A stretch of 64,000 nt of DNA, taken from the NCBI RefSeq assembly GCF_016863295.1, contig NZ_BOOP01000013.1:62001-126000 (forward strand), given 5' to 3'. This stretch comes from Planotetraspora phitsanulokensis. Lineage in GTDB: Bacteria > Actinomycetota > Actinomycetes > Streptosporangiales > Streptosporangiaceae. A model generated the notes under the pieces. That model had not been told where the DNA came from. It was given only the letters and a program-made list of their open reading frames with translations, and made no database searches. This document shows positions 20,613 to 29,294 of the stretch, in pieces. The position numbers and the translations under genes were made by a program. Each line of letters starts with the position of its first letter. Position 1 is the stretch's first letter.

Positions 20613-23156
20613 ATGCGCCGGTCCAGGCACGATGACAAACTTCCCGTTCGGCGACGGCAGTCGATCGCGGGCCCGGCAGCCGCGGGCTTCATCGCCGCCG
20701 TCGCCAGCGCGCTCGGCACCTCCCTCAACATCTGGACGCTCCCCATCAGCGCCCGGGTCGCGATCACCGTGGTCTCCGCCGTGCTGGTCGGAGCGCTGGC
20801 CTGGGTGACCGCAGAGCCGCGGCAGGCGGAGCCGGCCGTACGGCGCGGTCCCGAGGCGGTTCCGCCTCCCGCCCAGCTTCCGCCCGCCATCGCCCACTTC
20901 ACCGGGCGCGGGGAGGCCCTCGCCGAGCTGCGTGAGCAGTTCGCCGACCGTAGGGACGACTCGCCGCTGGTGGTGTCGATCTACGGCCAGGGCGGGGTGG
21001 GGAAGTCGGCGCTCGCGACGAAGTTCGCCCACGAGATCATCGGCGCCTTTCCCGACGGCCAGCTCTACTTCGACCTGCGCGGCCCGGACGGCACCGCCGG
21101 GCCGGAGGACGTGCTGCTGGGGTTCCTGCGCGCCCTGGGCGTCCGGCTCACCACGGACCCCGGTGGCCTCGCCGAGCTGCAGAAGCTCTGGTGGACCTGG
21201 ACCAAGGACCGCCAGATCCTGATTTTTCTGGACAACGCCCAGAACGGGGACGACGTCAAGGCGCTGATCCCGCCTGAGCCCCGGTGCGCGGTCATCGTGA
21301 CCTCCCGCCAGCCGCTGTTCCTGCGTAACCGTCACGACCGGCAGCTCGGAGCGTTCACCGAGGCGCAGGGCGTCGAGCTGCTCGCCCGGCTCGCGGGCGA
21401 CGACAGGGTGGCGGGGGATCTCGACTCCGCCCTCGCGATCGTGCGGCTGTGCGACCGGCTGCCGCTCGCCATCAGCATCTGCGGCGGCCGCCTGTCGACG
21501 AGGGAGAACTGGTCGCTGAAGGAGCTGGCCGACCGGCTGGGTGACGAGCGCCGCCGCCTCGACCACCTGGAGGTCGGGCGGCGGATCGACAAGAGCGTCC
21601 GCGCCTCCCTGCAGCTCAGCTACGAGGACTGCACCGACGTCCAGCGCCGCCTGCTCCGGCTCATGGGCCTGCTGACCGCGCCCGACGTGCAGGGCTGGGT
21701 GGCCGGCGACCTGCTCGACACCTCGGTGCTGGACGGCGCCGACCAACTGGAGGCGCTGGTCGACACCCAGCTGGCCGAGTGCTCCGGGCGCGACGGCACG
21801 GGGGAGATGCGCTACCGCCTGCACGACCTGGTGCGCCTGTTCGCCCGCGAGCTCGCCATGGAGGAGGAGCCGGAGAGCCACCGCCGCGCGGCCATCGAGC
21901 GGGTCCTGTACGGCTATCGCCGCCGCGCGGAGGCCGCCGCGACCGACCGGTGGCCGCAGGACTGGCGCCGCAGGGGCACGCGCAGGGGGCCGGTGACGAA
22001 CCGGCCCGAGTCGGAGGCCGAGGTGTCGTCGGCCGAGTGGTTCGCCTCCGAGCGCGTGGCGCTGCTGTCCGCGATCCACATGGCGAGGGCGGCCGAGCTC
22101 TGGGACCTGGCGTGGGGGACCGGCAGGGCGTTCTGCTCGCTCTGCCATTCGCTGCGCGCGTACTGGTCGGACTGGCAGGTGGTGGCCGACGTCGTCTGCG
22201 AGGCCGCGACGCGGGCCGACGACCCCCGCGCGCTCGGGATCGCGCTCATGGAGCGGTCGGCCGTCCTGGGGGGCATGGGCCGGCCGGCGGAGGGCCGGCG
22301 CGACGCCGAGGGGGCGCTGGAGATCTTCACCGGCCTCGGCGAGTCCTGGTGGGCGGCACGGGCCACGCGGTCGGTGGGCATGTCGCTGTTCAGCGACGGG
22401 AACCTCGACCGCGGCCAGGGCCACCTGATCGACGCCATCGCGGCCTTCAAGGCCGAGGACGACAAGTGGTGGCAGGCGAGGACCCAGCGCAACCTGGCCG
22501 AGCTCCGACTGGCCCAGCGGCGGCACGGTGAGGCGAGGAAGCTGCTGGAGGACTCGCTCGGCGTCTTCCAGGCGGACGGCAACCGCTACTCGGAGGCCCA
22601 GACCCAGCGCGTTCTCGGCGAGGTGCTGGCCGCGGAGGCCCGCGCCCACCTGGCGGCCGGAGAGGCCATGGAGGCGGAGCGGAAGTTCATCCTGGCGGGC
22701 AACGCCCTCCGCTTCGCCATCCGGGCCTTCCGCGACCGGCACGAGGAGTGGGAGGAGGCGCGGTGCCTGCGGGCGGCGGGGGAGATCGGCGACCCCCAGA
22801 ACGGCCTGCAGGAGTACGTCTCCATGCGCCGGGCCAAGGAGCAGCTCGCCAAGCTCGGCGACTCCTGGGGCGTGGCGCGGACGGGCCTGTCGGAGGGCCA
22901 GGTGCTCGCCCGGCTGGGCCGTACGCCGGAGGCCGTCGTGGCCCTGCGCGGCGCGGTGAAGGACTTCGAGGATCTCGGCGACCGCTGGTGGCTGGCTCGC
23001 AGTCTGCGCACCCTCGGCGAGGCCCTCGTGGACGCAGGACGGCGGCAGGAGGCTCGGGAGCCGGTCGAGCAGGCGCTGGCGATCTACCGGAGCCTCGAGA
23101 ACGAGGGCGGGGTGTCGCGCGCCCAGGACGTGCTCGAACGGGCCATGCGTCCGTGA
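20613..23156 (+). CDS. Membrane-anchored STAND (NB-ARC-type) ATPase with TPR repeats
   Basis: An 847-aa protein starts at ATG 20613 behind AAGGA. Two hydrophobic stretches lie at about residues 19-38 and 46-65, suggesting a membrane hairpin. The NB-ARC-like module covers about 95-330: FTGRGEALAELREQF, Walker A YGQGGVGKSALA (about 124-133), Walker B LIFLDNAQNG, VTSRQ as sensor 1, and LCDRLPLAI. A winged-helix segment and then about ten TPR-like units fill 480-840. Unlike AfsR-type proteins there is no DNA-binding or SARP domain and no recognisable effector. It is probably an ATP-driven signalling scaffold. A short frame and an exporter gene follow. Confidence 0.88.
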   Translation: MRRSRHDDKLPVRRRQSIAGPAAAGFIAAVASALGTSLNIWTLPISARVAITVVSAVLVGALAWVTAEPRQAEPAVRRGPEAVPPPAQLPPAIAHFTGRGEALAELREQFADRRDDSPLVVSIYGQGGVGKSALATKFAHEIIGAFPDGQLYFDLRGPDGTAGPEDVLLGFLRALGVRLTTDPGGLAELQKLWWTWTKDRQILIFLDNAQNGDDVKALIPPEPRCAVIVTSRQPLFLRNRHDRQLGAFTEAQGVELLARLAGDDRVAGDLDSALAIVRLCDRLPLAISICGGRLSTRENWSLKELADRLGDERRRLDHLEVGRRIDKSVRASLQLSYEDCTDVQRRLLRLMGLLTAPDVQGWVAGDLLDTSVLDGADQLEALVDTQLAECSGRDGTGEMRYRLHDLVRLFARELAMEEEPESHRRAAIERVLYGYRRRAEAAATDRWPQDWRRRGTRRGPVTNRPESEAEVSSAEWFASERVALLSAIHMARAAELWDLAWGTGRAFCSLCHSLRAYWSDWQVVADVVCEAATRADDPRALGIALMERSAVLGGMGRPAEGRRDAEGALEIFTGLGESWWAARATRSVGMSLFSDGNLDRGQGHLIDAIAAFKAEDDKWWQARTQRNLAELRLAQRRHGEARKLLEDSLGVFQADGNRYSEAQTQRVLGEVLAAEARAHLAAGEAMEAERKFILAGNALRFAIRAFRDRHEEWEEARCLRAAGEIGDPQNGLQEYVSMRRAKEQLAKLGDSWGVARTGLSEGQVLARLGRTPEAVVALRGAVKDFEDLGDRWWLARSLRTLGEALVDAGRRQEAREPVEQALAIYRSLENEGGVSRAQDVLERAMRP

Positions 23157-23213
23157 CGCCGACTCATTGGGAAAATCGCCATTTTATGTATCATTGGTCC
23201 AATTTGGACCTAA

Positions 23214-23381
23214 ATGCGTAAGTTCGGTGATGGGTTGGACGAGCCCATGGCGGAGGGGCGGGCGGTATCGGTGAACGTGGGCGTGCTCGGCCTGCTGACC
23301 GGCCTCGCCGCCACCCGGGACGGTGCGGACAGCGGGTTCGTGGCGCTCCGGCGGCTCCTGGACGAGACCGCGAGCCGATGA
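23214..23381 (+). CDS. Short protein overlapping the exporter gene
   Basis: A 55-codon frame runs from ATG 23214 (44 codons from ATG 23247) to a TGA at 23379-23381 that overlaps the ATG of the exporter gene as ATGA. Its G/C-rich third positions after 23247 and the overlap suggest it is translated. The sequence contains VNVGVLGLLTGLAATRDGAD, a mildly hydrophobic stretch. No family is recognised. It may serve mainly to couple translation to the exporter. Confidence 0.45.
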   Translation: MRKFGDGLDEPMAEGRAVSVNVGVLGLLTGLAATRDGADSGFVALRRLLDETASR

Positions 23382-24775
23382 CCGTTGTGGACGGGCCCTC
23401 AGGGCCCCCCGGGGAGCCTCCTGCTCCGGCGGGCGAGGACGCCAGCGAGATCATGCTGTTCGTCCTGCGCATGGGCGAGTTGTTGCTGAGAAGCGGAGCG
23501 CCCTCGGCTGACGTTGTGGCCACGATGACGGAGGTCGCCGAGGCCCTCGGGCTGCGCAACTGCGCGGCGGACGTCACCTCGGGCTCGATCGTGTTGTCCT
23601 ACCGAAGCGGGCCGCGGGCCGTGCCGCTGACCGAGATCAGGGTGGTTCGCGCCGCCGTCCTGGGTTACGCGCGCATCGAGGCCCTGCACCGCCTCGCCGA
23701 GAAGATCAGAGGCGGGCGGATGGACATGGCCGAGGCCTCGGCCCGCCTGGGTGAGATCGAGGCCGCGCGGCCGGCCCATCCCGCGTGGCAGGTCACCCTG
23801 TCGTGGGCGTGCCTCGGCGGATTTTTCACCGTGATGCTGGGCGGCGGGCCGGAGGTCTTTCTGGCCGCCGCCGGGGTGACCGCGTTCATCGACCGCGCCG
23901 GTCGCCGGTTGTCGCGCCGTGGTGTCCCCGCCTTCCACCAGGCGGTCCTCGGCGGAGCGGTCGCCACCGCCGTCGCGACCGGGCTCTTCGTCTCCGGCGG
24001 GACGACCCAGGCGCCGCTCGTCGTCGCGGGCGGAATCGCGATGTTGCTGCCCGGGCTGTCGTTCGTCGGCGCGGTGCAGGACGCGATCGCGGGCTATCTG
24101 GTCACGGCCGCGGCACGGGCGATGGAGACCGCCGTGGTCGTCGCCGCGATCGTGGCCGGGGTGGGAACCGTCCTGTACGCCGCGGTGCGCGCCGGGCTAC
24201 GCGTCCCCCAGGTCCAGCCGGACGGATTGGCGCCGCACGGATGGGCTGGACTTCCGGTGGAGGTCCCGGCCGCGATGATGGTCTGCGTCTGCTTCGCCTT
24301 CTGCGTCCAGGCGACGCGTTGGAACATGCTCACCGCCGGATTGGCGGGGGCCGTGGGCTGGACGGTCTACCTGGTGCTCACGCAGGAGTGCGGCTTCCCG
24401 CCGCCTCTGGCCACCGCCGTCGCCGCGGTCGTCGTCGGGCTCGGCGGTTACGCCTTCGCGCGGCGTACCAACGGCACGGCGCTGCTGCACACCGTCGCGG
24501 GCATCGTGCCGCTGGCTCCCGGCTACACGATCTACCAGGGCCTGCTGCAACTCAGCCACGGCCAGGCCGGGCCGGGATTCCTCGCCATCGGCCAGGCCGC
24601 CGCCATCGGTCTGGCGATCGGAGGCGGCCTGACGCTCGGCCAGGCGATCCTCGACCGGCCCGCCCGCGCGGTCCCGGAAGCCGGGATGGTGATCAGCGGT
24701 CCGGTACGGCGACGCCTCCTCGGCGGTCGCCGGGGTGAGCTCAGGCCCGACGGCGTACGGCCGGCGGCAGAGTGA
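23378..24775 (+). CDS. ThrE-type threonine/serine exporter
   Basis: The protein has 465 aa. A soluble N-terminal part (residues 20-135) carries the DUF1212/ThrE signature: MLFVLRMGELLLRSGAPSADV and VTSGSIVLSY. About ten transmembrane helices follow in two blocks, the ThrE core (140-280) and the ThrE_2-type half (295-430) with PLAPGYTIYQGLLQL. It should export small neutral amino acids or related compounds using the proton gradient. ATG 23378 overlaps the short frame before it. The C-terminal tail is Arg-rich and cytosolic. Confidence 0.92.
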   Translation: MTVVDGPSGPPGEPPAPAGEDASEIMLFVLRMGELLLRSGAPSADVVATMTEVAEALGLRNCAADVTSGSIVLSYRSGPRAVPLTEIRVVRAAVLGYARIEALHRLAEKIRGGRMDMAEASARLGEIEAARPAHPAWQVTLSWACLGGFFTVMLGGGPEVFLAAAGVTAFIDRAGRRLSRRGVPAFHQAVLGGAVATAVATGLFVSGGTTQAPLVVAGGIAMLLPGLSFVGAVQDAIAGYLVTAAARAMETAVVVAAIVAGVGTVLYAAVRAGLRVPQVQPDGLAPHGWAGLPVEVPAAMMVCVCFAFCVQATRWNMLTAGLAGAVGWTVYLVLTQECGFPPPLATAVAAVVVGLGGYAFARRTNGTALLHTVAGIVPLAPGYTIYQGLLQLSHGQAGPGFLAIGQAAAIGLAIGGGLTLGQAILDRPARAVPEAGMVISGPVRRRLLGGRRGELRPDGVRPAAE

Positions 24776-24896
24776 ACGTGCCTCCCCGGCCTCGCCCAGG
24801 GCCACCTCGACGGCGGGGACACGGCCCGGGCGGGCGGGCAGACGTTCATGGGGCGATCACGCAGGCGACAGATTCCGGCAGATAGGCTCATAGGCG

Positions 24897-25694
24897 ATGA
24901 ACACCTATGAGCGTTGGATAGTTCTGGAAGGTGCGGTCAACGTACGAGACCTCGGCGGCCTCCCCACCGTCGACGGAGAAACCACCCGGTTCGGACGGAT
25001 CCTGCGGGGCGACAACCTTCAGGGGTTGACCGGCGGAGATGTCACCCGGCTGGTCGGGGAGCTCAAGCTGAGGCACGTCGTCGACCTCCGGTCCGACACC
25101 GAGGTCCGCCTCGAGGGCCCCGGCCCGCTCAGCCAGGTGGCCGATCTCGGCATCCACCACCTCAGCCTCTTCGCCGAGGGCGGCCGTCTCACCGACGTCG
25201 ACGCGGACACCCTCGACAGCCGGGCGCTGCCGTGGCAGGACGAGAGGGACGAGGCGGCCCTCGCCGAGCTGCGGGTCACCGGCTACTACTACGGCTACCT
25301 CCGGGACCGTCCCGACTCCGTCGTGGCGGCGCTGCGCGTGCTCGCGGAGGACGACGGCATGGCGCTGGTCCACTGCGCCGCGGGCAAGGACCGCACCGGC
25401 GTGGTGAGCGCGCTGGCGCTGGCCGTGGCCGGGGTCACCACGGAGGCGATCATCGCCGACTACGCGGCCACGGGCGAGCGCATCGAGGCGATCCTCGCGC
25501 GGCTGCGGGCGAGCGAGACCTACCGGTCCGACCTCGACGGCAAGCCCGCCGACAGCCACGTTCCCCGGCCCGAGTACATGGCGCAGTTCTTCGCCACCCT
25601 CGAGGACAGGTTCGGCGGCCCGCTCGACTGGCTCGGAGGCCACGGCTGGACGGACGCGGACACCGAGGCGATGCGCACCCGCCTCCTGGCCTGA
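24897..25694 (+). CDS. Tyrosine-protein phosphatase (Y_phosphatase3 type)
   Basis: A 265-aa protein with the signature HCAAGKDRTGVVSALAL (Cys near residue 160, the CX5R loop). AVNVRDLGG near the N-terminus and HVVDLRSDTEVRLEGPGP are also typical of the PtpB/LipA-like group of bacterial dual-specificity and lipid phosphatases. There is no signal peptide. It acts on phosphotyrosine, phosphoserine or phosphoinositides in relatives; the target here is unknown. The CAAGKDR loop with Ala-Ala-Gly-Lys is close to that of mycobacterial PtpB. It is a single gene after a 121-bp gap with no visible element. Confidence 0.92.
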   Translation: MNTYERWIVLEGAVNVRDLGGLPTVDGETTRFGRILRGDNLQGLTGGDVTRLVGELKLRHVVDLRSDTEVRLEGPGPLSQVADLGIHHLSLFAEGGRLTDVDADTLDSRALPWQDERDEAALAELRVTGYYYGYLRDRPDSVVAALRVLAEDDGMALVHCAAGKDRTGVVSALALAVAGVTTEAIIADYAATGERIEAILARLRASETYRSDLDGKPADSHVPRPEYMAQFFATLEDRFGGPLDWLGGHGWTDADTEAMRTRLLA

Positions 25695-25754
25695 ACCAGG
25701 CTCCCGGCCGCGACCGGATCCGGGCGTGAACCGGATCCGGGGGCCGAGCCCGCC

Positions 25755-26819
25755 TCAGGCCGGGTCGGCCTGCTTCATGACCACGGTGGACCCGGTGGCC
25801 GCCGAACGGGCAGCCGCCTCCAGCACGGCCACGGTCTCGGCGGCGCTCTCGGGGGCCACGGGCGGCGGCGCGCCCTCCAGCAGACAGGCCGCCACGCCGG
25901 CGTAGAACTCCGGGTAGGCTCCCGGCTCCGTCGGCACGGTGCGGGTGTCGCCGTCGGCGCCCAGCGAGCCCCAGCGCTCGGACGGATCCGCGCCCCAGAC
26001 GACACCGGGCGTCCCGGGCCGCTCGCCGGCGCGCAGCCGCTCCTCCTGCGGGTCGAGACCCCACTTCACGTACGCGCCCCGGGACCCGAGCACCCGGAAC
26101 CGGGGGCCGAGTTGCGCGGTGACCGCGCTCATCCACAGATGCGAGCGCGTCCCGCCGGTGTGGGTCAGCGCGATGAACGCGTCGTCGTCGGCCCGCACCC
26201 CCGCCCGCCTGACGTCGCTCTCGGCGTAGACGTGCGAGACCGGCCCGAACAACTGCAGTGCCTGGTCGACCAGATGGCTGCCGAGGTCGTAGAGCACGCC
26301 CGCGATCTCGTCGGGGCCGCCCATCTCGCGCCAGCCCCCCTTGGGGACCGGCCGCCAGCGCTCGAACCGCGACTCGAAGCGGTGGACGTCGCCCAGTTCG
26401 GGAAGCAGCCGGCGGATCGTCAGGAAGTCTCCGTCCCACCGCCGGTTCTGGAAGACCGTCAACATCGACCCGCGGTCCCCGGCCTGCCGTACGAGGTCGC
26501 GGGCCTCCGCCGCGGTCCCGGTGAGCGGCTTGTCCACGACGACCGGGAGGCCGCGCTTGATCGCCTCCTGGGCCAGCGGCACGTGCGTGCGGTTGGGCGA
26601 GGCGATCACGACCAGGTCCGAACGGCTCCACAGATCGTCGGCCGACTCCACGACCTCCGCATCGGGATGGTCCTGCCGTACCTGCTCGGCTCTGGCGGAG
26701 TCGCGGGTCACCACGGCGGAAAGCCGCAACCCGGGGGTCGCGGCGATCAGGGGCGCGTGGAAGAACGATCCCGCCGGGCCGTAGCCGATCAGCCCGACGC
26801 GGATCTCAGAGGTCGGCAT
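25755..26819 (-). CDS. Gfo/Idh/MocA family oxidoreductase
   Basis: A 354-aa protein opens with the Rossmann motif VGLIGYGPAGSFFHAPLI. The catalytic-region motif VVDKPLTGTAAEARDLV (EKP type, here DKP) is present. The C-terminal alpha/beta domain includes GGPDEIAGVLYDLGSHLVDQAL, with the His typical of sugar-type substrates. It probably oxidises or reduces a sugar or inositol-like substrate with NAD(P). The PAC2 gene upstream ends 23 nt before this start on the same strand, so they may be co-transcribed, though no functional link is known. Confidence 0.93.
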   Translation of the reverse strand: MPTSEIRVGLIGYGPAGSFFHAPLIAATPGLRLSAVVTRDSARAEQVRQDHPDAEVVESADDLWSRSDLVVIASPNRTHVPLAQEAIKRGLPVVVDKPLTGTAAEARDLVRQAGDRGSMLTVFQNRRWDGDFLTIRRLLPELGDVHRFESRFERWRPVPKGGWREMGGPDEIAGVLYDLGSHLVDQALQLFGPVSHVYAESDVRRAGVRADDDAFIALTHTGGTRSHLWMSAVTAQLGPRFRVLGSRGAYVKWGLDPQEERLRAGERPGTPGVVWGADPSERWGSLGADGDTRTVPTEPGAYPEFYAGVAACLLEGAPPPVAPESAAETVAVLEAAARSAATGSTVVMKQADPA

Positions 26820-26842
26820 GAACTCACCTTATGTGGAATGGA

Positions 26843-27781
26843 TCAGTTGTCGTGGTCGTCGCGTTCCGCGAGGAATGCCTCGAACTGGGCGGCCAGCTCG
26901 TCACCCGTCGGCATCGGGGTGCTCTCGGCGAGGAGGTTCTCCCGCTCGGTTCCCGACTGGAACGCGTCGTACTGCTGCTCCAGGCCCTGGATCGCGCCTG
27001 ACAACTCGGTGGACGCGCTGATCTGCTGCTCGATTTCGGCCGTTGTCTCCTCGGCGGCGCCGCGGAGGCCGTCCATGGGGAAGACGAGCCCGGTGGCGCG
27101 TGTCACCGCCTCCAGGGCCGCGACGGCCGACTGGGGATACTCGGCCTGGGCGAGATAGTGGGGGACGTGGACGGCGTAGCCGACGGCGTCGTGGCCCTTG
27201 GCTCCGAGGCGTAACTCGATCAGAGCCGCCGCGCTGCCCGGGACCTGCACCCGGCCGAAGGGGCTCGGCTGGCCGACGATGAGCTCGGGCCGGCTGCCGT
27301 GCGAGGTGAGACCGAGCGGGCGGGTGTGGGGGACGCCCATCGGGACGCCGTGCAACGTGACGAGCCTGCCGACGCCGAGCCGCGTGGCCAGCATGCCGAC
27401 GGCCTCGGTGAACAGCTCCCACTCCCGGTCGGGCTCGGGGCCGGTCATGATCAGGAACGGCGTTCCCGTCACGTCCCGGGTGAGATAGACCACCAGTTCG
27501 GGGCTGTCGTAGTCGACCCAGTGGTCGGAGTCGAAGGTCATCACGGGACGGCGGGAGCGGTAGTCGAGCAGGCGGTCCACGTCGAAGGTCGCCACGACTC
27601 GGTGCTCCAGCTCGGCGAGCAGGTGCCCGAGAGCCAGCCTGCCGGCTCCTCCCGCGTCCACGAACCCCTCGAAGTGGTACAGCAGCACCGGATCGGTCAG
27701 CTCAGGGACGTCCCCGTCGAGCCGGTAAAGATCCGTGGGGTCGAACACCGTGTTCCAGCCTTTCTCAAGGGGACTTGCCAT
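26843..27781 (-). CDS. PAC2 family protein
   Basis: This 312-aa protein shows the actinobacterial PAC2 pattern: DPVLLYHFEGFVDAGGAGRLALGHLL near the start, GTPFLIMTGPEPDREWELF, VTLHGVPMGVPHTRP, and a C-terminal helical tail with AIQGLEQQYDAF. PAC2 folds are related to proteasome assembly chaperones, and actinobacterial members are considered possible proteasome-assembly or chaperone factors. ATG 27781 is taken as the start; a GTG at 27748 (VFDPTDLYRL) with AAAGG before it is equally plausible. It sits divergent to the ankyrin gene. Confidence 0.9.
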   Translation of the reverse strand: MASPLEKGWNTVFDPTDLYRLDGDVPELTDPVLLYHFEGFVDAGGAGRLALGHLLAELEHRVVATFDVDRLLDYRSRRPVMTFDSDHWVDYDSPELVVYLTRDVTGTPFLIMTGPEPDREWELFTEAVGMLATRLGVGRLVTLHGVPMGVPHTRPLGLTSHGSRPELIVGQPSPFGRVQVPGSAAALIELRLGAKGHDAVGYAVHVPHYLAQAEYPQSAVAALEAVTRATGLVFPMDGLRGAAEETTAEIEQQISASTELSGAIQGLEQQYDAFQSGTERENLLAESTPMPTGDELAAQFEAFLAERDDHDN

Positions 27782-27846
27782 TACCTACTGAACCGCTGGG
27801 GACCCGCCTGGATTCCGCGTGATGGAGGTGACCTTACCGGGGGACA

Positions 27847-28242
27847 ATGGTCGGTATGGAGCCGGATCCGGAGCTTGAGGCGTTCGCCACCAAGCTGTTC
27901 GGTCTCGCACGGGCAGGGGAGACCGACGCCCTGTGCGCCTACGTGGACGCGGGAGTGCCGGTCAACCTGCGCAACGACAAGGGCGACACGCTGCTCATGC
28001 TGGCCGCCTACCACGGGCACGCGGCCACCGTCCGCGCGCTCACCGCACGCGGCGCCGACCCGGACCTCGCGAACGACCGCGGGCAGACGCCGCTCGCCGG
28101 AGCCGTCTTCAAGAAGGAGACGGAGGTGATTCGGGCGCTGATGGACGCCGGCGCCGATCCGGCCGCCGGCACGCCGTCCGCGCTGGACACTGCCCGGTTC
28201 TTCGGGAGTTCCGACATCGTGGGGATGTTAGGGCCACGTTGA
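27847..28242 (+). CDS. Ankyrin-repeat protein
   Basis: The protein has 131 aa from ATG 27847 behind GGGGGA; ATG 27856 is an alternative. Three to four ankyrin units are visible, with GDTLLMLAAYHGHAATVRALTARGADPDLAN and GQTPLAGAVFKKETEVIRALMDAGADPA being clear. It is a small cytosolic binding protein with no added domain. Its partner is unknown. The terpene synthase gene follows on the same strand after 71 nt, but the first codons there have their own weak leader. Confidence 0.9.
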   Translation: MVGMEPDPELEAFATKLFGLARAGETDALCAYVDAGVPVNLRNDKGDTLLMLAAYHGHAATVRALTARGADPDLANDRGQTPLAGAVFKKETEVIRALMDAGADPAAGTPSALDTARFFGSSDIVGMLGPR

Positions 28243-28313
28243 GGTCGGGGGCCGAAATTTCCGAAAATGCTGCCGCTCTAGCGCTCTATTGCCCAAATGG
28301 TCATGCTTGGCGG

Positions 28314-29288
28314 ATGGCGACTCCCTCTGTGAAGCAGATCGGCAGGGAACCGATCCGCATCCCCTCTCTCACCTGCCCCTTCCCGAGTGCAGTGAATCCG
28401 CATGTGGACGAGGTCGACAGAGACACGCTGGCGTGGCTTGCGACCTCGGGAATGGTCGACGATCCGGAGCAGTTGGAGGTGTACCGGCGGGCCGCGTACG
28501 GATGGCTGGGCGCGCGGACGTACCCGTACGCGTCCCAGGAACTGTGCCAGCTCGTCACCGACTGGTGCGTCTGGCTGTTCGCGTTCGACGACGCGTTCTG
28601 CGAATCCGACAGGCGCGCGGCCGAAATCGCACGAGCCCTGCCGCAGCTGTACGTCGTGGTGGACGACCTCCCCGGAGACCGCGGCACGGATCAGATCGAG
28701 AACCCCTTCGCCCGGGCACTGCTGGACATCAAGGCGCGCATCGCCGACCACGGTGGCCCCGACCAACTCGACCGGTGGCGAAGCGTCACCAAGGACTACC
28801 TGTTCGCCCAGGTGTGGGAGGCGGCCAACCGGGAGGACGACGTCGTCCCGACGGTCGGCGACTACATCTTCATGCGGCGCAGGACCGGCGCGATGCTCAC
28901 CGTGTTCGCGCTGATCGACGTGGCGGCCGGAAAGCGGCTGACTCCCGCGGAGTGGCGCCACCCCGCCGTCCACGCGATGACCGAGCACGCCAACGACGTC
29001 GTCGTGTGGGACAACGACCTCATCTCCTACGCCAAGGAACAGAGCGGCGTCAACGTCCGCAACAACCTGGTCAGCGTCCTGTCCGGGCACACCGGGCGGA
29101 CCGTCCAGGAGGCGATGGACCGGATCGGCCAGATGCGCGACCAGGCCGTCGCCGAGATGGTGACGCTCGGGCCGGTCCTGGAGTCACTCGGCTCGCCCGC
29201 GGTGACGGCCTACGCACGCGGCCTCGAGTACTGGATCAGCGGCAGTGTGGACTACTCGCTGACCAGCTCGAGGTACTTCGACGTCTGA
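28314..29288 (+). CDS. Class I terpene synthase (sesquiterpene-cyclase type)
   Basis: A 324-aa protein starts at ATG 28314. The Asp-rich metal motif is FAFDDAFCE (about 86-95, DDxxxE form). The NSE triad reads NDLISYAKE (about 233-241). The C-terminus has SSRYF in place of the RY pair that binds diphosphate. Length and fold match bacterial sesquiterpene (or small diterpene) cyclases, which convert farnesyl or related diphosphates to cyclic hydrocarbons. No prenyltransferase or P450 gene is adjacent, so this is a minimal terpene locus. The convergent STAND gene ends 6 nt away. The product cannot be predicted from the sequence alone. Confidence 0.93.
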   Translation: MATPSVKQIGREPIRIPSLTCPFPSAVNPHVDEVDRDTLAWLATSGMVDDPEQLEVYRRAAYGWLGARTYPYASQELCQLVTDWCVWLFAFDDAFCESDRRAAEIARALPQLYVVVDDLPGDRGTDQIENPFARALLDIKARIADHGGPDQLDRWRSVTKDYLFAQVWEAANREDDVVPTVGDYIFMRRRTGAMLTVFALIDVAAGKRLTPAEWRHPAVHAMTEHANDVVVWDNDLISYAKEQSGVNVRNNLVSVLSGHTGRTVQEAMDRIGQMRDQAVAEMVTLGPVLESLGSPAVTAYARGLEYWISGSVDYSLTSSRYFDV

Positions 29289-29294
29289 CCGCTG

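Noticed and set aside
20424-22742. A 772-codon minus-strand frame opposite the STAND gene
   Set aside because: It is a shadow of the Walker- and TPR-bearing frame and has no ribosome site or domain.
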